64,000 nt of DNA from Symbiodinium natans (lineage: Eukaryota; Sar; Dinophyceae; Suessiales; Symbiodiniaceae): assembly GCA_905221605.1 (NCBI GenBank), contig CAJNDS010000375.1, positions 62,001 to 126,000 of the forward strand, in the 5' to 3' direction. The notes beneath the pieces are model-generated. The model was not told the DNA's origin, did no database searches, and worked only from the letters and a program-made list of their open reading frames with translations. This document shows positions 1-13,300 of the stretch, one piece after another (the stretch's first letter is position 1; each line of letters opens with the position of its first letter). The position numbers and the translations under genes are program-made.

Positions 1-1469
1 TCACATATGTATCTTTTTTCAAATACCGTGAACGATTCGCTGTGTCACTATGAGTCTTTGTTCGTGGGCTTCATTGATCACTAAGATCGAGTCAGGTAGA
101 GATCACGAGTGTGGGACGCGGTTCCTTTTTGCAAGCAAATGGCCGAATGGAAGTCCACGATACCTTCTTGCCAAGCTTGGGTTCAACTCCTCAACGGACT
201 GACTGCACCGCATGTACACGACTAGCATCATCGTGCATTTGCTTGCTGTGTCCGTCCACTTATGTGAGTTATGCGCAGGTAGCTGCGCCACGGCTGGAGG
301 CAAGGAGAGTCACTTCTCGTTCCATGTAGTTCAGGCAAGACATGAGTAGGACGACTGTTCATAGAATTTCTTGGGTTGGCTGTTGTTACATGCGCGCAAT
401 CGAATCCCCTGGCGGTATGACTGAAATGTGGGCGCGTGCTGCAGCAGATCTTTCACGGTCCATCACCATCTCCCTCTGACAGCAGTTGCGCAGGCACCTG
501 AAGAAGCCTCCTCGAATCCTTGCCGAGATCCACGTTTTGTTTGTTGGTGGTTGGATATGTTCGTCTGCTGCTCCGTCAAAGCTGTAGGGTCCAGAGATCA
601 GTGGCGCCAGAGTGAGAAGATGAACTAGAACACACAGCCACGGGGCCAACCACGACTGAATTCTGAGGTTTCTTCGGATACTTCGTTCCCCCAGCCCTCT
701 TGGCTGATTTTGCCCAGAATCAGCTGCTGCTGCCACCGGAGGCCTGGGCATCTGGGCATCTGTCGGCTAGACGATGTCAGACTTCTCATGTCAAAGCTCT
801 TCAGTCCAGTGTCTGCAGTGCACAGTATTGCACAGTCTCGGGCCCTCGAGTCCACAATGGTGCTGACGACTGTTGCGGACAGCCGTTGACGGAGTTGAAG
901 CTCTGCTTTTGGAATATTCGGGACCGTGTGACTGCTAGGGGGGGCCCGTACTTCGTGCAGCGGCTTTAATCAATTAATGCCGGGCTCTCCGTCCAGTTTA
1001 AAGTCAGGTAAACTTCCCTTTAAGAATCATACACAATCCTGGGACTGCGTAAAGAAGGACAAAATCAGCTTCGACTGTTCAGGGCGGGGAACACACCAAA
1101 GATGGTGCAACATTACTTGACTTGTCCTTGCGGAGGCTGCAGCCAATGCTTACACGGTCATCGGCCTCTCGGAGATCAAGCCCTTCGTTCATATGCAGTC
1201 CAAACTCAACACATGTCAGAACTGCTGATACCTGTAATGTGGAAATGGCTTGGCGAGCCCTGTCATTCGTGACCTCCCTACATGTCTAAGACAGCAGGCA
1301 TTCAGGCTCTGGACCTTGCGCAGCGCTTTCATTGAAACACCCGCTTGTTCCTGCATGTTCCTGCAATTTGCTAAGGCATTTCTGCACTGCTTACACGCCT
1401 TTTTCTTGGCGCGATTACACATGCCTGCGGAGGGCCGCGTTGCTGGTCAATAATTCAGGAACCGTGAGG

Positions 1470-2005
1470 AGAAAAGGAGAGAAGGAGAGAGAGAGAGAGA
1501 GGAGGAGGAGCGTCCCGAAAGTAGTAGAAGAAGAAGAAGAAGAATGAGAGAGAGAGAGAGAGAGCGCGACAGAGAGAGAGAGAGAGAGCCCGCGCACGAA
1601 GGGGTCCGCCAGGGCTCCTTCATGCCCAGCGAAGAAGAAGAAGAAGAAGAAGCCGAGAGAGGGAAGAATGCAATGAGGTTGAGTGCAGGCGGTACTTGAC
1701 TTCGTGTGAAGGGTAGTGGGATTCCCCAGCACCAGCATTCACCTGGGCCGGACCTTTGTGTGCAGGGGAAGGGGAGACCCTGACCCCTAAGCCCGGCAGA
1801 AGAAGGAAGAGAAAAGAGAGATGGAGGGAGCGACGGAGAGAGAGGGATGGAGAAGAAGCACCACGGGGGGACCCTGGCGCTCAAGCCCTGCAGAAGAAGA
1901 AACACATAGAAACACCACAACCCGGGTGCACAACTAGCGCAGGCCCCTTGGGCCCTGTGCCCTTTCAGACAGGGGGAGAGAGAGAGAGAGAGAGAGAGAA
2001 CATAA
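1470..2005. repeat. GA/GAA-rich simple repeat cluster
   Basis: Runs of (GA)n and (GAA)n alternate with unique sequence, for example at 1483-1500, 1546-1590, 1630-1652 and 1976-2000. They generate spurious low-complexity ORFs on both strands. Confidence 0.85.
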
Positions 2006-2901
2006 ATACATAAAAAGAAGGAGAGAAGTGGCAACGCATGTGGTCCAGTTGTCAGACGGGGGGTTGAGGGAAGGCTTCGGATGGGGTTGGAGTTGATCCA
2101 ATTGCAAGTGGTCGTTTGCATCCCAGGGGATGGTGCGTGAGGGTATCCTCCAGGGTCAAACGTGAATTCGATTCGGGAGGGCGGGGCTCTGCAGGCCTCA
2201 TGATGCTGGCTAGATAAAGGCCTTTCTGAGGTTGTGAGGCTACTTTGGCCACTTCGGCGATTTAGGGTTTAGTGCTTAGGGTTGGAGACGGTTAGGGGCC
2301 TGTTGGCGCTTGTCGCTGTAGTGATCACTCGTTAGCGACCGTTAGTACGCTTCTGTCGTCAGCAGCCGATGTCACCTATGGACATCAGCCGCGGTATGGT
2401 TCCACCCCCTGCAAGAACTAGGTTTTGATATTCTGGGGCCTCATGCCTGTAAGGATGTCTTGTGTCGTGGAACGTCATGCTCTTCGAGCTTCCAAGAAGT
2501 CAAGTCACTCATCCTTCCCCGATCCCACCTCTACATAAAGCACTCAACACGCTTGTAGCACAGACTCGAAAGTTTGCTCTGAGGTCGCGTTCACATGGCA
2601 TCGCAGATTCTAGTTGGAGCCGTAACATGCTGCTTGCCGCTTTGCAGGCATCTTGGTCATATTTGATCTGAGGGTGACGAGCGTTTGCATGAACAGGCCT
2701 ACCAGCGGTAATCTCGCAAAAGGTTGAGATGTTGGTCACAGAGAAGCTTGAAGTTGGGTTGTTGGGAGCGCAACTCCCGCCCCTTCCACCTGTGCTCTGG
2801 ACTCGGAAGCTCACAGATTCCCAGGAGTTTCGAAGCTCTGCTCATTTGGAGTGCCTGCTATGGCGACCTGACAGAACGGGATGCAGAATTTGGGGGGGTG
2901 T

Positions 2902-2923
2902 GGGGGGGGGGGGGGGGGGGGGG
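2902..2923 (+). repeat. Poly-G tract (22 G)
   Basis: An uninterrupted run of G follows a G-rich lead-in at 2891-2900. Such tracts recur in this window, near 9585-9640 and at 54222-54255. Confidence 0.9.
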
Positions 2924-3983
2924 TAATTCTGCAGCAAGATGCAGTAAGCATGTTATGTCGAGCGCCCAAGAATCTTACCACCCAGTGGCAGGAGCTCGAG
3001 ATCATGCCACAACCAAAGTCTTGAAGTCGCGAGAACATCCAACAGTGACAGTGAGGTCTATGCATCGGCCCCGTCATCGCACTAATTAGCGTGGTGCTGA
3101 GCGAGCTCTTCGGCACCCAGGCCTGGACAAACCTGAGCCCCGAGTCGAGCCCACCCCGGCCTTTGAAATCGTGCGCATCCGCAAGCCGCACCTGGGAGCA
3201 TCTGCAATGCCCCTCTCTCAGACTCTCTGACTTGAGAAGTCGCTGAGGCTCTCCCGCTGTACCACGGTATGTCGAGAGTCGGAGTTGGCATGGGGAACTT
3301 GCTTGGAGTTCCTGTTGCAGGCTGGATTGCCTGCACAAAACCTGCCCCTCCTCGAACACATTCGAAGATGTGGGAGCTTAGACAACGTGGGAGTAGACTT
3401 GTGATGTCCTGTGTTCGATCACAGGCCTGATTGCCGAGAGATCGGGCTATGAATTTGCAATTGTTCTCTCAGGCCAGCAGCTGCAGTTGCACAGCAATTG
3501 CACACAGTTCTTGTGAAGCTCGGCTACCTTGCAAAGCAAGTACCACTAGGACCCTTAATCACCGATTGTGCTGCCCAGTTCTCATCACGAAGAGCGAATC
3601 AACACTGCAGGTGGCCTGGTGATGATGGCCACAGTCTTCTTGATCGTTCTGGCTATTCTGCATCGCCGAAAGCTGAACTCTGAAGACAAGAAAACGGATG
3701 TTCAAACTTCCACAAAGATGTAGGTTTGTCTTCTGGTTGTACAGAAGTGTTCACCGCTGTGCCGGTGGAACCATTCAGAGTTTGATCTGCTTGGGTCTGA
3801 GGAGATCCAAAGTTCTACTGGCGGGCACGGCTTTTAAGTTGCGTGATGTGGCAGTGGCCGTGAAGTGAGGTGACAAAGCTGAAACGCATGGCATGGTGAC
3901 ATTGTCACCAACGTGTTGACAAATGGAGCGATGCTCGTCCAGCCAAAACAGTAAAACAGCAGCTTAGATGCTGCGGCTTGCAG

Positions 3984-5220
3984 CTCTTGAAAATCAGCGC
4001 AATGCAGCAGGCCTCCATTGACGACCTGCGGGCGGAGGCAACGAGTCTCGTTGCATCAGTTGTCCTCGGTCTGAGCAACGTCTGACAAACGACAGGCGCG
4101 ACGCCTTCGCATTGATCTGGAGCGGGAGCGGGAAGAGGCACACCACAAGGGTCGAGATGTCGTGAACTGCGCGGGCGAAATGCGTGGCGAACAGATGCGA
4201 ACAGTGCAAAATGTGCAAAAGAGCTCTCCCATTCGACGCTTAGGCGCAGATGGCCAGGGCGCAGGTGGGCTTTCTGCAAGTCAGCAATGCTAGTCACCAC
4301 TCCCAACGAATTTAGCGACTTTCCTAAGTTTCCAGCTGGTCCCAAGCTGGTCGCGATTGGCTGCAAGTGCTTATCCACGGCTCTGAATACCAGCAGCTGC
4401 CTTGCCACAGCAGAAATTCCGCAGACCAATGATCAAGGTTGAACACCTGTAAAGATGACCGAGGCGCAGAAGCTATTGGATGACAAGGCGCTGCCGATAT
4501 CAGTTCCCGCTACGCCCCCGCCATGGCCACCAAAGCCGCATCATCGGTACCTTCAGTATGTCAATGCAACGACAGCACCGTTTCTGCGGCCTTTTCAATC
4601 TTGGTTTATATTGTGGCAGTACATGCCAGTAATGCCTAACGGCCTCTTGCCAGGGAAGGGGTGTTGAGAGCTGAGTGCTTTGTCGACGTTACGTAAGCAT
4701 TGTGCAGGAAGCTGCTCTCGGCCACATGAAGCAGAAGGCAAACGAGCTTGAAGAGGACGAGCGAGCCTTCACAACAGCGAGATCGAATCGTAAGCCATGC
4801 TGTGCTTAATGTTATTAAAAGCAGAGCGTTTTTCGCATTGGGGAAGCCCCGCCAGAGTTAACGTAAATGTTGGGTAAACCCTAAATTGAAGTTATTCAAT
4901 CCGAAATGGTTTCAACAGAGTTTTGAGCCTAAAGTTGTGAAACAGCCTCGAGACAGCCTCACAGCCTGGCAGTGAAGCGATTTCAAAAAGACCTGGCCTC
5001 GAATCCAACCCAGGAACTCCTGATTTACTGCTCATGTCAACAGGCCCAGAGTCATTCCATCCTGAGCCCCTTTTCGGGCCTAGGCCCTTTTCCAGAGAGT
5101 CTCGAGCCCCCACTTTAGCGACGATCTGTGAGACAAAGTGCCGTCCGCAAGCTGCAGAGAATCGTTCATGAAGTTTTGGCACGTGCATATATGAGTATAC
5201 ATTTTTTCTTTCTGTGTGGG

Positions 5221-5256
<36 letters not shown>

Positions 5257-8200
5257 GTGCTAGCATACCTACACCTATATGTGTGTATGTCTCTTTCTAC
5301 TCAAAGAAGTACTGGCGTACAAGCACAGGTATCAAAACTGGGGAGTGCACCCCAGCCACGTGCCCCAGCCATGGTGCAGACCAAGCTTTGCAGAGGCTGC
5401 ACAGCCTTCGGTTTGTTCCTCGGGCTGTGCTTCTTCAGGACGTCTCTCGGGGGAAGCGCTATAGACCAGTGGCCGAATAATTCCCCAAGCACCGGCACTA
5501 CACATGAAAGGATGGCAATCACCAACTTTGTGCCCGCAGCCAGCCCCTTGCCACATAGGTCGAAGTTCTCACCAAGTGATATGGGTTGCACCGGCATCAG
5601 GCAAGCGTAGGAAAGTATGGCAAGTATGGCAAGTCCAAGTGCCTTTTTTGAACCTTCAGTGTGTCGAACAGCTCTCTTATCTGAAAGCCAAAGCAGGCCT
5701 TGCTCAAGCTTGCATTGACTTGGAACGAGAGTGAGTTCGGCAGAGCCGTGACTCCTTGACATTCCATGACGTTCTATGGGACTCTTGGGGCTTTCGTGCC
5801 GAGGAAGTCCTGCACATTCCATGTATTCCATGCGAGTCGTTCGTCATGCACGAGGCGGTGAAGGACTCCCGGGGCTTTGGCACAGCACGTGCTGTGTGCA
5901 TGCTTTGACCGGGCTTTGTGCGTGTGTTGTCTCACCTGAGAGCCCTAAATGTTTTGGCCCAAAGAATGTCCCGCAAGGCGAAGGCGATGTGGTGGAGCAG
6001 TTGCTGAAGCCTGGTTGCCCGTCGCTGGTGAATGCCATGCTACGTATTGAGTAGCGATGCACAGGTTTAGCTTGATTTAGGTGCTCTGGTTTCGTATTTG
6101 CTTCGAACTCCGAGCCACAATTTGAAGGTCGACAGTGCATGCTCGTTGTAGATTATTACAAGGCATTCTGAGCATTCTGAGTCGGCTGCATAGGGGGAGA
6201 GCATCCCGAATCCTCAGCATCTGCTCATCCTAATTAGGGTCCGCCAACATTCCATCAGCCAGAGTCTCAATCGAAAACAGTATCGGAAGCCTTCGAAGTC
6301 AACATCCCGGTGTTTAAGTGGGTGGCTGTGTGGGGTTGAGTGCTTGTAGTGCTGTGGCTCTGGAACACTGCCTCCAAACACCCACAAGCTCAGGTGTCGT
6401 GCTGCTTGACGTGCGAAGCGAGGAGGAGTAACAAGGTCGCCTCTTAGTGTTCTGCGAGGCAGACGTTGTGTTGCTGTTTAGAATTTACACATGGTAACTC
6501 TCGGATTATTCTTCCGACTGCAATTCTGCTCCTGTCCATAAGGTACATGGATGGGCATATTCCGGGCAGCGTGAACATTCCGCATACGGAGAGCCTTGTG
6601 GCATTCACTCAAGACCACTTGCTTTGGGCTTGCTCCTTCTGTTCCTGCCTGATCCAACCAGGTCTCTCGCTTTCTCGTCTCTCATACTCTCCCCGGCTCG
6701 CCCCCTGTCTCCACTCTATGCCTCTTCTCCTCACAAGCTCCTGCAATAACGAAGTGCAGTGTGCCGAGTCTCAGCCTAGAATGCTGCAAGCACCTTGGCA
6801 CTCATAGTGCTTGCAGGATGCGGCTTTGCGTGTTCTTGCATGCATAACTGCGCACCTCGTTCAGATGAATGCAATCGCTTGTTGGCAAAGTGCCCAGTTG
6901 CTCATCTGATGCTCAATGGTGCACGCTCGTTTTGTTCTTTGGCTATATACAATCATCTAACATTGCATGGAAAGGAGGCTCACTTCACCCCCACAGGCTC
7001 GACAGGAGAAGGATCTCAAGTTGATGATGACAGAGGCACAGAAACTTAGAGCAAGCGTGAGAAACAGTGTCAGCGGCGAGAAGGGAACGTGGACCGTTTG
7101 CACCGTCAGCGGTGTCGCTGGTCCGCAACATCCCGGATTGGCTGATCAAGTAAGATTACGTTGAGCATCGTGAACATCGTCTGAAACCCACACATGCCGA
7201 TCAGAGCTGGTTCTCCGGGTTAAAGCAGAGCATAATTGCAAATTGTAATATTGGTTTGGCATGAATCATTTGCATCAGCTGAACCTTCCCGCCGGAAGTA
7301 CAAGCATGGACTGCAAGTCTGATGGCCGGTTGCTCAACCGGACACCCTGTGAAGGTCTGTCAATGTAAGGATGCCCTTCTCAATTGCAGACGAGAATATT
7401 GTCAACTGGCACAGTTGGGAGAGATTAAATCGGGATCAAGGGGAAAGGGGTTAATTCGTTCCCCCAAGAGGCTGCATCGGCTCGAAAACAGTTCGTAGCG
7501 CCGTAGGCAAGAACAAGCAACAAGCCACCGTCCCCTGATGTTCCAGCTGGGTAGATGCATGTACGACATGAGACAACATCAGAATATCTGAGCTTGCAAC
7601 TCTGGCATCGTCTCTGGACATGCAGATAAGGCAGCAGGGTGACTGCAAGCAGCTGAAACACAAAGCTACGAGCCGTTACGAGCCGCCAAGTTGGAGCCAT
7701 GACTGAGGATCAAGTACCGCAAGAACCAGCTGCCACCTGACACGGACACGCCGATGGTGGTGTTTTGTGCCCGAGGCACTCGGGAATGGAATTGCTTGAA
7801 GTTGTGAAAAGGTTTCGAATGCATTCTTAACAAAAGGCTTAGCTGTGTAGGACTCGCAGAGGAGTGTCTTGGAAGGCTGCCGAGGGTGGCACAGCTCTGC
7901 TAGCAGATAGTTGCCCGATGTTGCACGAATATTTTTCGACTTTGCCTTGCACCTAGCGGACCTAGCGCGCAGCTCGCAAAGGCATTCGCGCCCAAGCGGC
8001 ACAGGATGCACTGAAAAGTCTCGGGCTGCCTGGCTTTGTTTCTTTAAGTCCTCACAATGAGACAACGAGTGGTTCAGATGTGGTTTGCTTCTGCGCAAGA
8101 AAGCTCGTTGCCGCCCTCACATACTCAGGTACACAGACGTGGTGAACGGTATGACTTGGCAGTCCGTTCAAGACACTCATCCAAATCTACCCACTGCATA

Positions 8201-10315
8201 GACTGAACTCAGAAGCAAGACGATTCTTGCGGCGTGCACTCTAGGCTCCAAAGTAAAGCAGGACAGCATTGGCAGCCGATGTCATGAATACGCAGCTTGT
8301 GCCCAGGAAACAATGCAGCAGCTGTGATCTGAGCAGATGAGCGCATCCCAAGTCAATTTTCGCAAGTACCAATTGATTGGTTCTTCTTTGGGCTTTGGGC
8401 TTTGCCTGGTTCACCTCATGCTCAGCCTGCAGATGGCTGCAGCGTGGGAGCGGAGACTCGGCGGGAAAAACAAGGCGAAGCTGAGTCCATTTCAGCCTTC
8501 AATTTTTGGAAGTCGTCGCGAATCTTTCGGCCTTCATATATGCTTTCTGACCCCTGAAGACTCGCGGGCGGGTGGAATGAAGTGACAAGGGAGGTTGACT
8601 TTACCCTCGGGTGCGCGTGCAGCCGGGCTGCAGCATCAAGAGTGACTGCGTGGACAGCTCATGCAGCAAGCGAAGAAGAGTTCGGCTTGGTGCTGCATCA
8701 CGCCATGACGCCATGGCCAGGAGCTTTCAAGCAACGACTTCATCACCAGACTGGCTGAACAGCAGGAGCCCAGGGTGGGGAGGAGCAGGGGTGGGACTGC
8801 GGCATGCCCCGGCATGCATTGATACAAGATTGTTCCTTGGCAGTGCTGCTGTGTGCGGTGTCTTTGCTTCGGCAAGCTGTCTACAGGCTGGCCGGGAGGT
8901 GGAGATGAAGAATCAGCAGCGGCAGGCAGTGCTCTGCGTGACCTCATGTGTAGATTCCCCACATCTTCATTTTCATCAGAGTGTGGTGAGCCTATCCTAA
9001 GAATCACATCTTTACTGCTTTATGTTTCTGTGGCACTGTCAGCACAAGTGCATCCATCCGAAATGTTGATGGGCGTTGCATATCAACCGTTCGCTAGAGT
9101 TGACTAGCTACAGGTAGGAGGAAGCAGTAGCCCTAGAACGTATCATTCAGAACCAGCCTGGCCCTCTCTGGCTGAAGCCGAGACTAGTTACCAACACGAG
9201 GCCAAACACACGACGAAAACTGACCCACTTGCAAATACATTATGTTCTGGCGAAAGTCGGGGGCATCCATCATATGATGTTGCACGATTCCCGTCACACA
9301 CAGCCTGCAGAGATTGTTGCTCGCTGTATCAGACATTATTGAATGGCTGCGACCCCGGGAGCGCGTCAGTGCGGTGACCCGCCGGCAGTGCTAGCCGACG
9401 TGCCGGAGGAGAAGCAGACCTCGGCCACGCACACCTGGTGCGCTACCTGCTGCAGCAGGGGAGGGGCGGGCTGTGGGGGTGGTCAAGGTAGGACATGAAG
9501 GAGGTAGGGATGGTGGTGGGCGGTGGGGGCGGTGTGGGCGGAGGCTGGGTTGGAGCCCTTGAGAGGCGTGACAGTGGGATGGCGGGTGGGGATGGGGGGG
9601 TGGGGGTGGGTGGGGGGGGTGGGGTGGGGGGGGGGGGGGGGTGGGACAGGAAGGAGGCGTCAGAACGGACGGAAGGGGAGGGGAGACCCTTCGGGATTTC
9701 ACTGACGCCGACAGCGGGGCCGGCGGATCATGAGTGCCCGCAATCAGGAGAGCCGTTTGCGTTCTGCATGTATCAGTAGCAGAGAGTTGGTCTTTGCTCG
9801 TGCAGGTCCAGCAATTGAACCAGTCCGTGGCCGAAGTGCAGAAGATGCTGCAGATGAGCTATGCCCAGGAGAAGGCACTTTCTGTGATGCATGCATGCAC
9901 AGTTGCTGTTTGCTACATTTCGGCATGAAGTATATAAGATTGGCCGAGATGTGATGTGACGAAACTGTGCCACTGCATCTGTTTTCGCGCAGGTCCTCAA
10001 GGAGCGCATTCGGGAGTTGGAATCAAGCCAAGGCCGAACACATGTTGCAGGAGCGCTGCCTCGGACTGTACAAGATGGAGTAAGAGGTGTGTGCGGGACA
10101 TCATCCGGAAGAGTTCGGGTAAGGCAACAAGTAAGTTCGAAAGACTTGGCTCGTGGCATGTTGGACACATCCTCGGATCTCAACGTGTTCCTGCTTGAAC
10201 ATGATGAACATGTGTGAAACATGCTTGTTCAATGTTCTATCTGGCAGGAGATTATCTGAAACATGTTGTGCTCAAGTACATCGAGTACTGCCAGAAGGGT
10301 GATCTGAAATCTCAG
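3984..10315 (+). CDS. Golgin-like coiled-coil protein with GRIP-like C-terminus (multi-exon, partial)
   Basis: This is a set of short + strand exons with good splice sites that encode heptad-like sequence. They lie at 3984-4049 (QQASIDDLRAEATSL), about 4455-4487 (MTEAQKLLDDK), 4708-4789 (HMKQKANELEEDE, donor gtaag), 5660-5730 (donor gtgag), 6997-7056 (ARQEKDLKLMMTEAQKL, donor gtgag), 9806-9883 (QQLNQSVAEVQKML), about 9993-10025 (VLKERIRELES) and 10051-10079 (donor gtaag). The exon at 10248-10315 encodes DYLKHVVLKYIEY, which resembles the first helix of a GRIP domain, including its key Tyr. GRIP domains bind Arl1-GTP on the trans-Golgi. That this is one gene is inferred from strand, order and coiled-coil character. 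The 5' end and the rest of GRIP were not found. Confidence 0.5.
5215..5257. repeat. (TA)n(TG)n dinucleotide repeat
   Basis: About ten TA units run directly into about nine TG units. This is a simple sequence repeat with no coding content. Confidence 0.9.
6394..6597 (+). CDS. Rhodanese-like domain, N-terminal half (two exons)
   Basis: Exon 6394-6427 reads VVLLDVRSEEE. After a GT-AG intron (6428-6542) the next exon, from 6543 to about 6597, reads YMDGHIPGSVNIPHTES. Joined in phase, these give the hallmark CH2A region of rhodanese domains (D-V-R-x-x-x-E-Y-x-x-G-H-I-P-G-S-x-N-I-P). Rhodaneses transfer sulfur or act as regulatory domains. The exon with the catalytic cysteine loop was not found, so activity cannot be judged. 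The exons lie between coiled-coil exons on the same strand. They may belong to that gene, to a nested gene or to a separate one. Confidence 0.6.
9585..9645 (+). repeat. G-rich (GGGT)-like low-complexity tract
   Basis: G runs separated by single T, ending in a run of over ten G. The proline/histidine-rich ORF on the opposite strand is an artefact of this composition. Confidence 0.8.
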
Positions 10316-13300
10316 CCGGGTCCTTGGACTAGTGCCCTTCCTTTCGAGTGTGCGGCTGGGTCCGCAAAGTCACGTTTCCACCACAAGATGAGACAAGTGA
10401 AAACATACTTCAGAAGTGTCATGGGTAGTTTGAACCCCAGGTTTGGATTGCTCGAGCTTCACAGCCAAAGCCATCCAGGTCACTAGTTCCGGTCCTGTGC
10501 ACGCTCCTGAACCTCTCGCCGGCAGAACGAAGACTGGTGCTCCTGCATGCTTTGGTGTTGAGCGCAGAAGTCCGACCCAAGACAAGGCATGCCAGGCTTG
10601 CAAAAAAACAGACCCAAAGCAAAGTAACACCCCAAAACAGCCACAGCAACATAAAAACAACGGGAAAATTCTGAGAGCAGAGACAGGTGGAGCATTCCTC
10701 GGTCCCTGCACCTTTCTTGCACATCAATCAGGCCAAGCAGAGATTCGCAGAGTTGTTGGTGCATCCATTGGGGCTATAGGATGGCTCGATTTGCCCTCCT
10801 GCCGTTGATCTCCCTGCGAGGCCCTTCGAAACCCTGCAAAGCCCTGCGAAGCCCGATCACATCACAAGTTGTCCACATTGTCCCCATCTCTCCATAGGCT
10901 CAATAAAGTGAAAACGCGCAGTTTGGCCTCCAGGCAAGGGTCTCGACGCCCACTTTGCCTTTACAAGTAGTCACCTTACTTCGCCTCCCTTTTTGCGAGG
11001 ACATGTTGCTATTGCGCTGTTACCCCACGCAGACGCATCCCTTTCTTCTCGTAGATTGTTTTCTCCCGCTTGCCTGTTGTTGTCATGGTGAGGCGGCAGG
11101 CGCGGCGGGCGCCTGGTTCTGGTCCGGAGACAACATGCCGGAGCTGGGCACACAGTGGATCACAGCGCGATCTTAGGTGTTGATGGTGTTGAATCTGAAA
11201 ACATGTGCTGAAGGTTAGAAGAAGCGGGCCTAATGTCAGCTTGCTTGTCAGCAGAAGCAAGAAGCAAAGAAGCAAAGAAGCAAAGAAGCAAAGAAGCAAA
11301 GAAGCAAAGCGCAGACACCCTGGCCAAGGACCGCACCTCAGGGTGGTTGAGCACGGAGCGCCGCCAAAGCGCATTCACTGCCACGAGCAACAGCGGGCAA
11401 CTCTCAACTAGTTCTGCAATGTTCTGCATTGGAGCAGTACAATAATAAGGCTAAGAATTCGACAGCCTGCACAGGGCATTGAGCGACAGTTGTTGCGTGG
11501 CTTGCAGTGCAAGATAGTGGTCAAGCCTGACACACAGGCTTTCACCAGACGCTCTCGCGGTTTTCGCGACTGCAGTCAGTTCTTGCATTCTGCACATCAG
11601 CTTCAACATTGCTGCCAGCATTTGCATGCTCTGTAACTTCTGCTATAACTTCTGCCTGCGACTTGCTGTCAACAGGCACAGACTTGACTGTTCGACCACG
11701 GCAGGCCCGCTTCACTCTTCGTTCCAGCCGTCCATCTAGAAGCTCGGTTGTTCAAGCAGTTATTGACCAAGTCCGACCGGCGAAGTCAGGGCAACTTTCA
11801 AAGCTGTTGGTACGTTGTATGATATTCAGTCCAGTTCTGTATCGCGCTGTAGCAGGGAGCTACTGCAGATCACCAATTTGTGGATACTATTAGCGACAGA
11901 TGTTATTTGTTAGGTCGTAGTTAATTTTCCTGCGTTTTAAGAGGGGAAGTGGCCACCTCAGTCCCGTGTTTGCCACTTGTGGTTCCAAGGTCATGTTTGA
12001 TGTTTGGAAAATCAGATCTGCACATGTTATTGTGACATTGTGGCGTTGGCTGTAGCCTTCATCTCTTTCCATCAAGCAAGCGTGCATCAAATTCAAAGGC
12101 ATTGAGACAAGTAGGGATAGGGCCGTCCACATTCGTCCACGAACTTCTTGGTCGATCTGGCAGTAGTAAACTAATCTGGCATCTCAGACCTGCATCCAGC
12201 TTCCTATCCAGCCACCCATAGCTTCATTTGTTTCGTAGACGTCACCCTGCGTGATGACAATTACAAACACTGCCAAGATTGAACATGTGCTAGCTGAATC
12301 AAGTCGATGCAAAAGTTCGTGATCCACACATGCACGGCAAGAATGCTAGGCGCGACTACCTGCAAGGCAAGTTGTTTGACAGCAGGTTTAAGTAGCTGTG
12401 CAACTGAAGCTCTCGGACTGTCGGACTATTAGGATGCCCAGTTGATCCATTGCATGCTCGCTCGTACTAGCCAAGGACGCTGGGCGAGGGCAACTGGTGG
12501 CACTCACCTTCCGTGGGGCCGGGAGAGGGTGAGCAAGAAAAATGATGCGACATTGCAGTACTGTAGCAGCCTGCAGCTGCACGGTCTGAAACTTATTCGA
12601 ATGTGGTGTCATATATTCTTGTCAAATGTTCTTGAGCCGTATTCTGCCCTTGCGTGTTGGCAGATCATGCTGGTCTTGATCTTCGATGCGGAGGTTCACA
12701 TTGATGTGAGGCTCTGGCCTCAACAGCCCCCAAATCTCTGTGTGTTCCTGCCAGTTCCCGTGCGCAACATGGTGCGCTCCCGCCATGGGATCTTATGGAC
12801 ACGCACAATTCCGCAGTTCAGCAGCCATGGCTTCGACTTGGCTCGGGCCAGATGCACTGTGGTGCGCTGCGGGTAGCTGTGTTGGCCTTTGTTTTTTGTA
12901 CTCTTTGCGGAGCCTTGCTCGAGGCTACTGGAGTCTCTGCGAGATTTCTGCAGCCGTAACTCAGCTGGCCCCCTGGAAGGGCTATGTTCCAATCGTCACA
13001 GCATGGGCACATATGGGCTTCACAAGATGAACACATGCAGCCCTTGGCTGTGCCCTAACACATCTTAGGATCATCTTAGGATATGAGCACTTGATCCATG
13101 TGTGAGCAAAGTAGAGACTTGAAACTAACCTGATGTAGAGCTGCCTTCCAGGGGGACGGGCTCTCACTGGTGGAGCTCCACCCCCTCATCGTTCCGCAGT
13201 ACGCCCAGGTCATGGAGCAAGAGGCGGGGCTCAGTTAGGGGGGAAGAGTAGGGGCTGCCTGCACAAATACACGCATACTTGACATTTCCGTAGCATGTCG

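Larger units (their letters stand above)
1..3983. other. Host intergenic or intronic DNA
   Basis: I recognise no gene here. The stretch is GC-balanced with frequent stops. It contains GA/GAA-rich simple repeats (about 1470-2005), a run of 22 G (2902-2923), and a short TTTAGGG-like patch near 2262-2285. Long ORFs over 1415-2121 on the minus strand are leucine/serine-rich translations of the GA repeat and are not credible genes. Confidence 0.5.

Noticed and set aside
1447-2121. 224-codon minus-strand ORF rich in Leu and Ser
   Set aside because: It is the translation of GA/GAA simple repeats and has no domain-like sequence outside them.
3905-4429. 174-codon minus-strand ORF
   Set aside because: It overlaps + strand coiled-coil exons with proper splice sites and lacks recognisable motifs.
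9391-9702. Pro/His-rich minus-strand ORF
   Set aside because: An artefact of the G-rich tract on the other strand.
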